Source of the DNA: an uncultured Collinsella sp.
GTDB lineage: Bacteria > Actinomycetota > Coriobacteriia > Coriobacteriales > Coriobacteriaceae
Direction: 5' to 3'
NCBI GenBank assembly: GCA_900547025.1
Contig: UREZ01000005.1
Coordinates: 1-37,565, forward strand
DNA length: 37,565 nt
Part shown: positions 16,557-24,597 of the stretch, one piece after another
How the letters are laid out: every line of letters begins with the position of its first letter
Position numbering within the stretch: position 1 is the stretch's first letter
Notes under the pieces: generated by a model
Told to the model about the DNA's origin: nothing
What the model saw: only the letters and a program-made list of their open reading frames with translations
The model's database searches: none
Translations under genes and position numbers: made by a program

Positions 16557-17153
16557 ATGGATAAGGCTGAGTTGCGGCGAGCGGTGATTACCCGGCGCGA
16601 TGCTATTGATTTGGATGTGCGGGCGGCGAAGTCTGCTGTTGTATGCGCGCGGCTTGTTGAGCTGCTGGAGTCCAGCGGCACTGCGGGCCAACGCACCGTT
16701 GCCGTCTATGCCGCGATGGGTTCCGAGGTCGACCCAGCCGCGTTTGCCGCTGCGGCCGCCAAACGCGGCTGGCACGTGGCCTATCCGTGCATGTTCTCGG
16801 CAACAGACGCCATGGCTTGTGGCCAGCGCATGTGCATGCGGGCAGTCTCTGCCGGCGATGCGTCCGAAGCCCCGTTTATCGCCCACCCTACGCGGGCCTT
16901 CGCAGCCACGGACGTCGACAGTGACCACTTCCCCATCGTGCCCGCCGCCGAGCTCGACATGATTATCGTGCCGCTCGTGGCTTTCGACCGCACCGGCGCG
17001 CGCCTGGGCTACGGCGGAGGCTGCTACGACCGCTACCTGCCCACAGTTGCGTCTGAATGCCTAATCGTCGGCATCGCCTTTGACGAGCAGCGTGTCGACC
17101 ACGTTCTCACCGACGCCCACGATCTGCCGCTGCCCAACATTGTCAGCGCCTAA
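16557..17153 (+). CDS. 5-formyltetrahydrofolate cyclo-ligase
   Basis: A 198-aa enzyme converting 5-formyl-THF to 5,10-methenyl-THF with ATP. The family signature GYGGGCYDRYL is at residues 151-161, preceded by IIVPLVAFDRTGARL. The N-terminal KAELRRAVITRRDAI is the usual basic start. I chose the ATG at 16557, giving the family's usual length; the purine-rich GGGAGATGGGGCCGGG lies upstream. A leader hairpin repeat directly abuts this site. It is convergent with metA, 23 nt apart. Confidence 0.92.
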   Translation: MDKAELRRAVITRRDAIDLDVRAAKSAVVCARLVELLESSGTAGQRTVAVYAAMGSEVDPAAFAAAAAKRGWHVAYPCMFSATDAMACGQRMCMRAVSAGDASEAPFIAHPTRAFAATDVDSDHFPIVPAAELDMIIVPLVAFDRTGARLGYGGGCYDRYLPTVASECLIVGIAFDEQRVDHVLTDAHDLPLPNIVSA

Positions 17154-17176
17154 ATGCCAGCGTACCTCCCGACAGC

Positions 17177-18103
17177 CTAGTGCTCCTCGCCGGCGCGAGC
17201 TAGGTCGTAGGGCGTGGTCTGGTAGACGTAGTAGTTGAGCCAGTTGGTGTAGAGCAACTGAGCCTGGCTGCGCCAGACGTTGTGCGGCTCGGCCGAGGGG
17301 TCGTCACCTGGGAAGTAATGCGCCGGCACCTCCGGGTTGAGGCCGCGCTTCACGTCGCGCTCGTACTCCAGGCGCAGCGTGTCGGTATCGTACTCGGGAT
17401 GGCCAAATACAAAGAAGCGACGGCTGTCGGTCGACTTGACGATGTACAGGCCCACCTCGTCGGACACGGCCACAACCTCAAGCTGCGGCTCGGCCTCCAC
17501 GTCCTCACGGCGCACATCGGTGTTGCGCGAATGCACGGCATAGAAACGGTCGTCAAAGCCGCGAACCAGCGGGCTTTGCGGCTTCACCAGATAATGCTCG
17601 AACACGCCGCTCGCCTTTGCCGGCAGGTCGTGCTTCTGGATACCGTAATGATGGTACAGGCCGGCCTGCGCGCCCCAACAAATGTGCAGCGTAGAGTGCA
17701 CGTGCGTGGTAGACCAGTCCATGATCTGGCAGAGTTCGGGCCAGTAGTCGACCTCCTCGAACGGCATCTGTTCCACCGGCGCGCCCGTGATAATCAGGCC
17801 GTCGTAGTGGATGTCGCGGATGTCGTCGAACGTGCGGTAGAACGTCTCCAGATGGCCAGCGCTCACGTGCGTGGCCTCGTGCGTCTTGGTGCGCAGCAGG
17901 TCCACCTCCACCTGCAGCGGCGTGTTGGAGAGCTTGCGCATGATCTGCGTCTCGGTGGCGATCTTGGTGGGCATGAGGTTGAGGATGAGCACGCGCAGAG
18001 GACGGATGTCCTGGTGCAGCGCGCGGTACTCGGTCATGACGAAGATGTTCTCGCTCTCGAGCTGCGCGGCGGCAGGGAGGGCGTCGGGGATGCGAATGGG
18101 CAT
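17177..18103 (-). CDS. metA: Homoserine O-acyltransferase MetA, predicted acetyl-CoA type
   Basis: A 308-aa enzyme activating homoserine for methionine synthesis. The nucleophile Cys142 lies in HICWGAQAGLYHHYG, and FGHPEYD near 235 gives the His and Glu of the triad. Residue 111, in TGAPVEQMPF, is Glu. In this family Glu111 (as in Bacillus cereus) favours acetyl-CoA and Gly111 (as in E. coli) favours succinyl-CoA, so the product is predicted to be O-acetylhomoserine despite the common succinyltransferase label. AAGGAG lies 5 nt before the ATG. I saw no SAM riboswitch or T-box in the ~170 nt upstream. Confidence 0.95.
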   Translation of the reverse strand: MPIRIPDALPAAAQLESENIFVMTEYRALHQDIRPLRVLILNLMPTKIATETQIMRKLSNTPLQVEVDLLRTKTHEATHVSAGHLETFYRTFDDIRDIHYDGLIITGAPVEQMPFEEVDYWPELCQIMDWSTTHVHSTLHICWGAQAGLYHHYGIQKHDLPAKASGVFEHYLVKPQSPLVRGFDDRFYAVHSRNTDVRREDVEAEPQLEVVAVSDEVGLYIVKSTDSRRFFVFGHPEYDTDTLRLEYERDVKRGLNPEVPAHYFPGDDPSAEPHNVWRSQAQLLYTNWLNYYVYQTTPYDLARAGEEH

Positions 18104-18314
18104 GGATGCTCCTTACGAGTCAGTTGCAGCTATGGTACAACGAGCGGCCCCATCCGCGCGAGCACATCGCTCAGCGATGCCGTCAGCGGCCCAAATCACC
18201 CCAAAAGTAGAGATTAAGGCATGTCCCAAAAATCTGCGGCGCTTTATCCTAGCAAAGTGGTAGCAGGACGCTACAATGGTTCGACGCGAAAAACTCGGCC
18301 GAAAGGATACATAT

Positions 18315-19292
18315 ATGTACCAGACGCGTAAGATCGGTGTGGTCGGCCAGGGCCACGTAGGAGCACATGTCGCCAACAGCCTGCTTATGCAGGGCATTGC
18401 CGACGAGCTGTACCTGTGCGATATCAACGAGGCCAAGGTGACGTCCGAGGTCCAGGACCTGCGCGACTCCCTTTCGTTTGTCCCGTATAACACCAAGATC
18501 GTCAACTGCTACGACCACTACGAGGAGCTGGCCTGCTGCGACGTCATCGTCAACGCCACCGGCAAGGTCGCGCTGGCCGCCGGCAACCGCGACGGCGAGC
18601 TGTTCTTTACCACCGACGCCGCCCGCTCCTTTGCCAAGCGCATCGTCGACGCCGGCTTCGACGGCATCTTCGTAAGCATCTCCAACCCCTGCGACGTCGT
18701 GTGCACCGAGCTGTGGCATCTGACCGGCTACGATCCCAAGAAGATCATCGGCTCGGGCTGCGGCCTGGATTCCGCCCGCCTGCGCACCGAGATCTCCAAG
18801 AAGGTCGGCGTGAGCCCCAAGTCCATCGACGCCTACATGATCGGCGAGCACGGCTTTAGCCAGCTGGCTGCCTTTAAGGCCGCGACCATCGCCGGCAAGA
18901 GCCTCAACGAGCTTCAGGCCGAGAACCCCGACAAGTACGCCTTTGACCACATGGAGGTCGAGGAGCTCGCGCGCAAGGGCGGCTATGTGACCTACCAGGG
19001 CAAGCAGTGCACCGAGTACGCCGTCGCCAACTCCGCCGCGCGCGTCTGCGCCGCCGTGCTGCACAACGAGCACGCCGTGCTTTCCGCCTCCACGCTCATG
19101 ACCGGCCAGTATGGCGAGGAGGGCATCTTTACCTCCCTGCCGTGCGTGATCGGCGCCGAGGGCGTCGAGGAGGTCTACACGCTCGACCTGTCCGAGCACG
19201 AGCTCGAGGGCTTCCACAAGAGCTGCCAGCACATCCGCGACAACATCGCCCAGCTCGACTGGTGGGACGCCGAGGCCTACGACGCAAAGTAG
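18315..19292 (+). CDS. L-2-hydroxyacid dehydrogenase (L-lactate/L-2-hydroxyisocaproate dehydrogenase family)
   Basis: A 325-aa NAD-dependent enzyme of the LDH/MDH family, reducing a 2-oxo acid such as pyruvate. The Rossmann motif is GVVGQGHVGAHVA (8-20), the Asp-Arg pair is in GLDSARLR (Asp152, Arg155) and the catalytic His179 is in IGEHGFSQ. The substrate loop ATGKVALAAGNRDGE differs from canonical lactate dehydrogenase (AGANQKPGE-like) and, with the ARKGGYVTYQGKQ segment, resembles lactobacillary L-2-hydroxyisocaproate dehydrogenase. Pyruvate or a branched 2-oxo acid is therefore possible. The ATG at 18315 has AAGGAT 8 nt upstream. TACAAT at 18272-18277 may be the -10 box. Confidence 0.9.
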   Translation: MYQTRKIGVVGQGHVGAHVANSLLMQGIADELYLCDINEAKVTSEVQDLRDSLSFVPYNTKIVNCYDHYEELACCDVIVNATGKVALAAGNRDGELFFTTDAARSFAKRIVDAGFDGIFVSISNPCDVVCTELWHLTGYDPKKIIGSGCGLDSARLRTEISKKVGVSPKSIDAYMIGEHGFSQLAAFKAATIAGKSLNELQAENPDKYAFDHMEVEELARKGGYVTYQGKQCTEYAVANSAARVCAAVLHNEHAVLSASTLMTGQYGEEGIFTSLPCVIGAEGVEEVYTLDLSEHELEGFHKSCQHIRDNIAQLDWWDAEAYDAK

Positions 19293-19333
19293 GCCGTTGG
19301 CTGCCGCAACCTTGCGAATCTAAGCGCGATACC

Positions 19334-19374
19334 AAGCGGGCCGCGCCGGAAATCCCCGGCACGGCCCGCTTTTT
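19334..19374 (+). terminator. Terminator after the dehydrogenase gene
   Basis: AAGCGGGCCGCGCCGG and CCCGGCACGGCCCGCTT form a long GC-rich stem with one mismatch and a short loop, followed by TTTTTG. It separates the plus-strand dehydrogenase from the convergent SIS gene. Confidence 0.88.
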
Positions 19375-19423
19375 GACTCATGTGGCCCGCTTGCGAATCG
19401 AAGGTTAATGCTTTTCCCGTTAC

Positions 19424-20392
19424 CTAGTACTGCTCGATGCCCATGTAGCGACGAACCTCGGGGCTGTGGTCGAAGACCTTGCCGCGGGCGGCGCGCAGCT
19501 CGCAGCTCATGTTGTAGAAGAAGATCGGCTCCAAGTACGAACGCACACTGGCGGGCACGTCGCCCACGCCGTACTCAAGCGCGTCGAGCACCATAATCGT
19601 ATCGGTGTGCGTGTTGAGGAACGCAAGGGCGCGCTCCTCCATGGGGCGGCACTCGCCCGCGCCAAGCTGAACAAAGTAGAACACACCGGGCTCGGTGGCC
19701 TCGAACGGGCCGTGGAAGTACTCGCCGGAGTGGATGTAGCAGCAGTGCTGCCACTGCATCTCCATGAGCGAGCAGATGGCCATGGCGTAGGTCTGGCTAA
19801 AGTTGGGTCCGGAGCCCAGGATATAGAAGAACTTGTGCTGCTGGCAGAGCTCGGCAAAGCGGGCGCCCAGCTCGGCGTTGACCTTCTCGCGGGCGGCGGG
19901 CAGCAGCGCATCCATCTGCTTGAGGCCCTCGTACATGTCGGCGAGTGCCTCGTAGCCTTCCTGCTGGTCGAGCAGCTCGGCGGCGATCAGAGCGCCGATG
20001 CCCTGCGGCACCTCGGCCTGCGGCACGCCCTCGCCCCACGGGTAGACCCAGGTGATCCACTTGCCGTTGTCAATCTTGGAGCCCTCGCAGTCGGTCATGG
20101 CGACGACCTCGGCGCCGGCAGCCAACGCCATCTCGCAGCCATCGACGACCTCTTGCGTGTTGCCGCTGTGGCTGCAGGCAATAACGAGCGACTTCTCGCC
20201 AAGACTCTTGGGAGTCATCAGGCAAAACTCGCGCGCCGTGTAGACCGTCGAGGTAAACGTGGTGGCCTCGCGCTTGAGCAGTTCGTTGGCCGGCATGAGG
20301 TCGATCATCGAACCACCGCAGGCGATCCAAAAGACGTTCTCGACCTTGCCCTTGCGCTCGATAATTTCCTGAATCAGATCATGTGCGTTCAT
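19424..20392 (-). CDS. SIS-domain sugar-phosphate deglycase/isomerase 1 (FrlB/FraB-like)
   Basis: A 322-aa protein with two SIS domains. The first contains WIACGGSM (22-29) and CSHSGNTQEV (73-82), the phosphosugar loop; the second contains LGSGPNFSQ (192-200). Glu211 and His227 (LMEMQW... EYFHGPFE) are 16 residues apart, the spacing of the catalytic pair in FrlB/FraB deglycases, which split 6-phosphofructosyl amino acids into glucose-6-phosphate and amino acid. The C-terminus RRYMGIEQY also resembles FrlB. GlmS- or AgaS-like isomerase activity is an alternative. AAGGAGG precedes the ATG. The gene follows a GntR gene on the same strand, with two identical operator-like 17-mers in its promoter. 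Confidence 0.88.
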   Translation of the reverse strand: MNAHDLIQEIIERKGKVENVFWIACGGSMIDLMPANELLKREATTFTSTVYTAREFCLMTPKSLGEKSLVIACSHSGNTQEVVDGCEMALAAGAEVVAMTDCEGSKIDNGKWITWVYPWGEGVPQAEVPQGIGALIAAELLDQQEGYEALADMYEGLKQMDALLPAAREKVNAELGARFAELCQQHKFFYILGSGPNFSQTYAMAICSLMEMQWQHCCYIHSGEYFHGPFEATEPGVFYFVQLGAGECRPMEERALAFLNTHTDTIMVLDALEYGVGDVPASVRSYLEPIFFYNMSCELRAARGKVFDHSPEVRRYMGIEQY

Positions 20393-20448
20393 GCTGATGC
20401 CCCTCCTTGTGTGGCGGCTTTTGGCGACGGCTGCTCGTACCTGCTGTC

Positions 20449-20527
20449 GTTCTATGTTGTTCTATTTATAGCACGCACGACGACGTCCGTGAAGCCATTC
20501 CACCAAACTTGTTCTATGTTGTTCTAT
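20449..20527 (-). promoter_or_regulatory. SIS1 promoter with two identical 17-bp operator-like sites
   Basis: Minus-strand promoter TTCACG (20493-20488), 17-bp spacer, TATAAA (20470-20465). An exact 17-mer, ATAGAACAACATAGAAC, occurs at 20527-20511 upstream and at 20465-20449 just downstream of the -10 box. Each is a direct repeat of ATAGAAC with a 10-bp period, and the copies are 62 bp (about six helical turns) apart. This suggests repression with looping by the adjacent GntR protein. Confidence 0.7.
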
Positions 20528-20536
20528 CTGTGGACG

Positions 20537-21292
20537 TTAGATGTCGAACACGTAGCGCGAGCCCACGATCTTTTGGCGGCCGAGCAGCAAGGGGCGCTCG
20601 TCCTCATCGGTAAAGTACGCCTCCATATAGAAGAGCGGCTCACCGACCGGCACCTCCAACAGCGGGGCCGCCTGAGCATCGGCAAGCGCAATCTCCACGG
20701 TGCAGGGGTCGGACTTGAGCGGCGCGCGACCCGAATGCTCGGCAACGAGCGCAAAGATGGAATTGTCCGTGAGGTCCTTGTCGGCAAGCGTCTGCAGATA
20801 GGGATGGTCGGCGAGCACAAAGGCGTTGTTCTCAAGCATGACAGGGATGCCGTCGGCTGTGCGCACGCGTTCGACCACGATAAGCTCGCAGCCGGGCTCC
20901 GCGCCAAAGAACGCCGCATCCTCGTGCGTCGCCGCGACCACCGTGCGCGACACCAGACGCGCACCCGGCACCATGTCGTTGGCAGCACAACCCTCGGAAA
21001 AGCTCTGAACGTCGCCCTTCTGGACAATCTTGCGCTTGAGCTTGGGCGCACACACAAACGTGCCCCTCCCCTGCTGGCGGTTGAGATATCCCGCACGCGA
21101 CAGCTCCTCGATGGCGCGGCGCACGGTGACGCGCCCCACGCCGTAGGACTTCGCGAGCTCCATCTCGGAAGGAATGCGCGAGCCGGCAGCGTACACGCCG
21201 TGTGCGATCTCGCCCTTTAGGTCGTCCATGACCTGCTGGTACAGCGGCACGGCGGACACGTCAGTACGGTCGGTTTTATCGTCGAATGCCAT
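20537..21292 (-). CDS. GntR/HutC-family regulator 1
   Basis: A 251-aa regulator. An N-terminal winged helix (PLYQQVMDDLKGEI... RIPSEMELAKSYGVGRVTVRRAIEEL) is followed by a UTRA effector domain starting at about residue 85 and ending in LLLGRQKIVGSRYVF. HutC-type proteins usually sense a sugar phosphate or related ligand. GGAG lies 7 nt before the ATG. It begins 2 nt after the recQ stop, so it is probably translated from recQ read-through or an internal promoter. It lies directly upstream of SIS1, whose promoter holds the paired 17-mers, so SIS1 is its likely target. Confidence 0.92.
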   Translation of the reverse strand: MAFDDKTDRTDVSAVPLYQQVMDDLKGEIAHGVYAAGSRIPSEMELAKSYGVGRVTVRRAIEELSRAGYLNRQQGRGTFVCAPKLKRKIVQKGDVQSFSEGCAANDMVPGARLVSRTVVAATHEDAAFFGAEPGCELIVVERVRTADGIPVMLENNAFVLADHPYLQTLADKDLTDNSIFALVAEHSGRAPLKSDPCTVEIALADAQAAPLLEVPVGEPLFYMEAYFTDEDERPLLLGRQKIVGSRYVFDI

Positions 21293-21294
21293 CG

Positions 21295-23274
21295 TTACGC
21301 TCCATCCCGCGCATGCTCGGACTCAAACTCTTCAATCGCCGCCATAAACTGCTCGCCAAAGGCGTCGGCCTTTTTCTCGCCAATGCCGTTGACCTGGATC
21401 AGCTCGTCGCGTGTCTGCGGGCGCAGGCGGCACAAGCCGCGCAGGGCCTTGTCGGAGAAGACCATATACGGCGCCATCTCCAGCTCCGTCGAGATCTCCT
21501 TGCGGAGGGCGCGCAGGCGCTCGAACAGCTCGGCATCGTCACCCACGCGCGGGCGCTGATCCAGCTCGGCCTCCTCGCGCAGCAGATCAACCGCATGGCG
21601 GGCGCGGGCCGAGGCCTTGCGCTTGGACGCGCGACGTTTAACGGTAAAGGCGAACGTCTCGTCCTCGACCTCGATGGCACGCGGGCCCAGCCCCACGACC
21701 GGGTACTGCCCCTGCGAGGTGGCCAAGTAACCGCGGCCGCACAGCTGGCCGATGATGTCCTTGATGCGCCCGACCGATTCGCCCGACAGCTCACCGTAGC
21801 CGCGGTCCTCGTCCAGATGCATCTGGCGAATGCGCTCGGTGTTGCCGCCGTGAAGCACATCGGCGATCAGCGACTTGCCAAAGCGCATGGGACGCGCGGC
21901 CACATAGCGCACGGCGGCGCGGGCCATATCGGTGACGTCCTCGACCTCGAACTGCGTAAGGCAGTTGCTGCAGTTGCCGCAGCCCTCGGCGTCGTCTGCG
22001 GTGCCGCCCGCAGCAGCCGCAACCGCATGCTCGGCCGCGGCTTCGTCGCCAAAGTAGCGCAGCATGTATTCGCGCAGGCAGCCGGTGGTATTGCAGTAGC
22101 CCTCCATCTGGCTGAGCAGGCGATAACGGTTCTGGAGCGCCCACGCGCGCTGCTCGTCGTCAAGCGCCTCGTCGGCCGCATCGCCGCGGTCGATCAAAAA
22201 GCGGCGCATGCGAAAATCGTTACCGTTCCACAGCAAGTGACAGCTGGCCGGATCGCCATCGCGGCCAGCGCGGCCTGCCTCTTGGTAGTACGCCTCGATG
22301 CTCTCGGGCACGTTGTTGTGAATCACATAGCGCACGTTGGGCTTGTCGATACCCATGCCAAAGGCGTTGGTGGCAACCATCACCTGAATGTCGTCGTCGA
22401 TAAAGGCACGCTGACTCTGGCGGCGGGCATCGTTGCCCATGCCGGCATGGTAGCGGCCCACGCGAATGCCGCTGGGGCCCAGTGCCTCGGCAAGCTCGCC
22501 TGCCAGCGCGTCGACCGTCTTGCGGGTCGAGCAATACACGATGCCGCTCTCACTCGAATGCGCAATCACATAGTCGCGCACCCAGGCGGTCTTGGCCTTG
22601 TCGCCCATCTCCTCGCAACCAAAGTAGAGGTTCTTGCGATCGAAGCCCGTCACCACCGTCGCGGGGTTTTGCAGGCCGAGCATCTGCTGAATGTCCGCGC
22701 GCACACGCTCGGTCGCCGTAGCGGTAAAGGCCGCCACGATGGGGCGCTGCGGCAGGGAATCGATGAACTCGCGAATCTGCAGGTAGGCGGGGCGGAAATC
22801 CTGGCCCCATTGGCTCACGCAGTGGGCCTCGTCAATAGCCACGAGCGGCACGCCAATGCCGGCGGAACCCGCGGCTTCCTGCGCAAAGGCTAAAAAGCGC
22901 GGCTCGAGCAGACGCTCGGGTGCCACGTACATAAGCTGATAACGGCCCTCGCGCGCCCGCTTGAGCACGGTATTTTGCTGAGCCGGGGTAAGACTGGAGT
23001 TGAGATAACTGGGGCGCGCACCCGCCGCGAGCAGCGCGCGGGTCTGGTCCTCCATAAGCGACAGCAACGGGCTCACCACAAAGGTGATGCCGGGCAGCAT
23101 AAGCGCAGGCACCTGGTAGCAAATGGACTTGCCGGCGCCTGTGGGCATAACGCCGAGCGCATCGCGGCCGGCAAGGATCGCATCCACCATGCGATCCTGT
23201 CCCGGGCGAAACGAGGTGTAGCCAAAATAGGCGCCGAGCGTGTCGAGCGCCATCTGCTGCATGCTATCGGTCAT
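21295..23274 (-). CDS. recQ: ATP-dependent DNA helicase RecQ
   Basis: A 659-aa 3'-5' helicase. Motif I is MPTGAGKS (43-50), motif II is DEAH (148-151) continued by CVSQWGQDFRP, and motif VI is QEAGRAGRDG. A four-Cys zinc module follows (CNTTGCLREYML then CGNCSNC), then the RQC winged helix and a C-terminal HRDC domain (ARARHAVDLLREE... NGIGEKKADAFG). Length and layout are those of full RecQ. It acts in recombination repair and stalled-fork handling. AGGA precedes the ATG. It sits inside the carbohydrate region and is tightly coupled to GntR1, which is unusual for a repair gene. Confidence 0.96.
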   Translation of the reverse strand: MTDSMQQMALDTLGAYFGYTSFRPGQDRMVDAILAGRDALGVMPTGAGKSICYQVPALMLPGITFVVSPLLSLMEDQTRALLAAGARPSYLNSSLTPAQQNTVLKRAREGRYQLMYVAPERLLEPRFLAFAQEAAGSAGIGVPLVAIDEAHCVSQWGQDFRPAYLQIREFIDSLPQRPIVAAFTATATERVRADIQQMLGLQNPATVVTGFDRKNLYFGCEEMGDKAKTAWVRDYVIAHSSESGIVYCSTRKTVDALAGELAEALGPSGIRVGRYHAGMGNDARRQSQRAFIDDDIQVMVATNAFGMGIDKPNVRYVIHNNVPESIEAYYQEAGRAGRDGDPASCHLLWNGNDFRMRRFLIDRGDAADEALDDEQRAWALQNRYRLLSQMEGYCNTTGCLREYMLRYFGDEAAAEHAVAAAAGGTADDAEGCGNCSNCLTQFEVEDVTDMARAAVRYVAARPMRFGKSLIADVLHGGNTERIRQMHLDEDRGYGELSGESVGRIKDIIGQLCGRGYLATSQGQYPVVGLGPRAIEVEDETFAFTVKRRASKRKASARARHAVDLLREEAELDQRPRVGDDAELFERLRALRKEISTELEMAPYMVFSDKALRGLCRLRPQTRDELIQVNGIGEKKADAFGEQFMAAIEEFESEHARDGA

Positions 23275-23350
23275 GGTTTCCTAACGTCAGAATCATCTGC
23301 CGCCGATTATACGCCGCCACGCGGACAGCAGCACACGGCCGCCGCCCAGA

Positions 23351-23430
23351 CTAGTCGATGGACGTTCTTAAACGACTAGTCATACAAGAACGCCCAACGA
23401 CTAGTCATTTAAGAACGTCCAACGACTACT
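23351..23430. repeat. CTAGTC/AAGAACGTCC repeat cluster, copies 2-4
   Basis: GGACGTTCTTAAACGACTAG (23360-23379) is the exact reverse complement of 2115-2134. It overlaps CTAGTCATACAAGAACGCCC (23377-23396), and CTAGTCATTTAAGAACGTCC follows at 23401-23420. The first two are head to head around ACTAGT; the last two are tandem with a 24-bp period. Confidence 0.85.
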
Positions 23431-23657
23431 TTGGACCGCGGCAACGCCGATGTTCTGGCAACGACAGCGAAAGCCCGTCAGAGCGAGCAAGGTGCCTTGA
23501 AACGAGGCGGCATTGACCTTCTGGTCATGCCGCCGAAGTTGAAAGGCAGATTGCCGCCCTGGCGGGCTTGCAGCGTCGACCAATCCGTCGTTCGGCAGAA
23601 CGGCGGAACCAAAGGCGCAGCGTCAAGCCGTTACGCGGTTTGGCAAAACCGCGTAAC
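23431..23657. other. Structured intergenic stretch without a convincing gene
   Basis: About 230 nt between the repeat cluster and the end of GntR2. It contains GGCGGCAT...ATGCCGCC (23506-23534) and a perfect 12-bp stem GTTACGCGGTTT / AAACCGCGTAAC (23630-23641, 23646-23657), neither followed by a T tract in the minus direction. The open frames here lack ribosome sites and protein-like composition. It may be a decayed element or hold a structured RNA. Confidence 0.5.
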
Positions 23658-24377
23658 CTACATCACCATAACGTAGCGCGATCCCACGTAGTACTGCTTA
23701 CCCATCAGGACCGGCTCGCCATTGGGGCCGATAAAGCCGGCACGCAGGTTGAGCAGTGGATCGTGCGGAGCGATGCCCAGCTCGGCCGCCTGCTCGGTAT
23801 TGGCACGAACGGCCTCGACCGTGCGGTAGCCAACCGAGACAATCGGCGTTCCGCCAACACGCTCGACCTCGGAAAAAATCGACTTGTCCTCAAGATCGGC
23901 CGTCAACAGCTCACGGTAGGCGTCAAACGGCACAAAGATGTTCTCCTCAAAAATGGGCTCGCCGTCGGCCGTACGCACGCGCTTGATGTGCAGCAGCAGC
24001 GCGTCCTTCTGCAGGCCAAAGAACTCCATCTCGTTTTGACGTGCCGGCACAATCTGGCGATCGACCACATGCGCGCCCGCCTTCATGTCATTATCGGCAC
24101 ACAGCGCGGTAAACGTCTGCAGCGTCGAAGCGTGGAACTGGCGGTTGATGTGCGGCGTGGAGACAAAGGTGCCACGGCCCTGCTGCTTAACCAGGTAGCC
24201 ATCGGAGCACAGCTCCTCGACGGCGCGGCGCACCGTAATGCGGCTCACGTCGTACTGCTCGGCTAGCTCAAGCTCGGACGGAATACGCTCCTTGGGTGCA
24301 TAAACACCTTTCTCGATCGCGTCCTTGATTTCGTCATAAATCTGCTGGTAAAGCGGTGCATTTTTGGGCGCAGGCAT
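23658..24377 (-). CDS. GntR/HutC-family regulator 2
   Basis: A 239-aa regulator with winged helix (PLYQQIYDEIKDAI... RIPSELELAEQYDVSRITVRRAVEEL) and UTRA domain ending MGKQYYVGSRYVMVM. It is a clear paralogue of GntR1, sharing the GYL..QQGRGTFV wing. The ATG at 24377 has only a weak ribosome site (AAGAG). Upstream at 24417-24429 is GTATATAACGTCT; parts of this recur in the promoters of the PTS operon and the DMT gene at 31.5 kb, which makes those its likely regulon. It is an orphan on the minus strand, with the leader hairpin repeat about 90 nt upstream. Confidence 0.92.
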   Translation of the reverse strand: MPAPKNAPLYQQIYDEIKDAIEKGVYAPKERIPSELELAEQYDVSRITVRRAVEELCSDGYLVKQQGRGTFVSTPHINRQFHASTLQTFTALCADNDMKAGAHVVDRQIVPARQNEMEFFGLQKDALLLHIKRVRTADGEPIFEENIFVPFDAYRELLTADLEDKSIFSEVERVGGTPIVSVGYRTVEAVRANTEQAAELGIAPHDPLLNLRAGFIGPNGEPVLMGKQYYVGSRYVMVM

Positions 24378-24410
24378 ATCTAATCACTCTTATCGAAATA
24401 TTGAAATAAC

Positions 24411-24429
24411 TAATACGTATATAACGTCT
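24411..24429. promoter_or_regulatory. Putative GntR2 operator
   Basis: TAATACGTATATAACGTCT. TATAACGTCT (24420-24429) is identical to 30308-30317 in the PTS promoter, and GTATATAACG (24417-24426) is identical to the reverse complement of 31595-31604 in the DMT promoter. Confidence 0.5.
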
Positions 24430-24469
24430 AGTTTCATGTTACCTCATATTGATAAAACGATACACCCTC

Positions 24470-24520
24470 CCTACCAAAAAGCGGCAGCTTCATTTTGGCA
24501 GGTTTTATCTGGGCAAACGA
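24470..24520 (-). repeat. Leader hairpin repeat, copy B (before GntR2)
   Basis: On the minus strand CGTTTGCCCAGATAAAACC then CCTGCCAAAA / TTTTTGGTAGG, followed by GGGAGG. It has the same orientation relative to the downstream gene as copies A and C, but here the GntR2 start is about 90 nt further on. Confidence 0.78.
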
Positions 24521-24556
24521 GAGTCTCCCGAAAGCAGCGAGGCTTTCGGGAGACTC
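24521..24556 (-). terminator. 15-bp perfect hairpin after the YitT gene
   Basis: GAGTCTCCCGAAAGC / GCTTTCGGGAGACTC with a 6-nt loop, 42 nt past the YitT stop on the minus strand. The T tract is weak (TCTCGTTTG), so termination is likely but not certain. It adjoins leader repeat B. Confidence 0.6.
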
Positions 24557-24597
24557 AAGCGGACAGGATTGCGCCAGGCCGGCAAAATGCCAAAACC

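Noticed and set aside
18104..18275. SAM riboswitch or T-box before metA
   Set aside because: No conserved riboswitch sequence or terminator was found in this gap.
19466..21220. 584-codon plus-strand ORF
   Set aside because: Runs antisense across SIS1, an intergenic regulatory region and GntR1; composition is that of a shadow frame.
21286..22893. 535-codon plus-strand ORF
   Set aside because: Antisense to recQ, which has complete helicase motifs.
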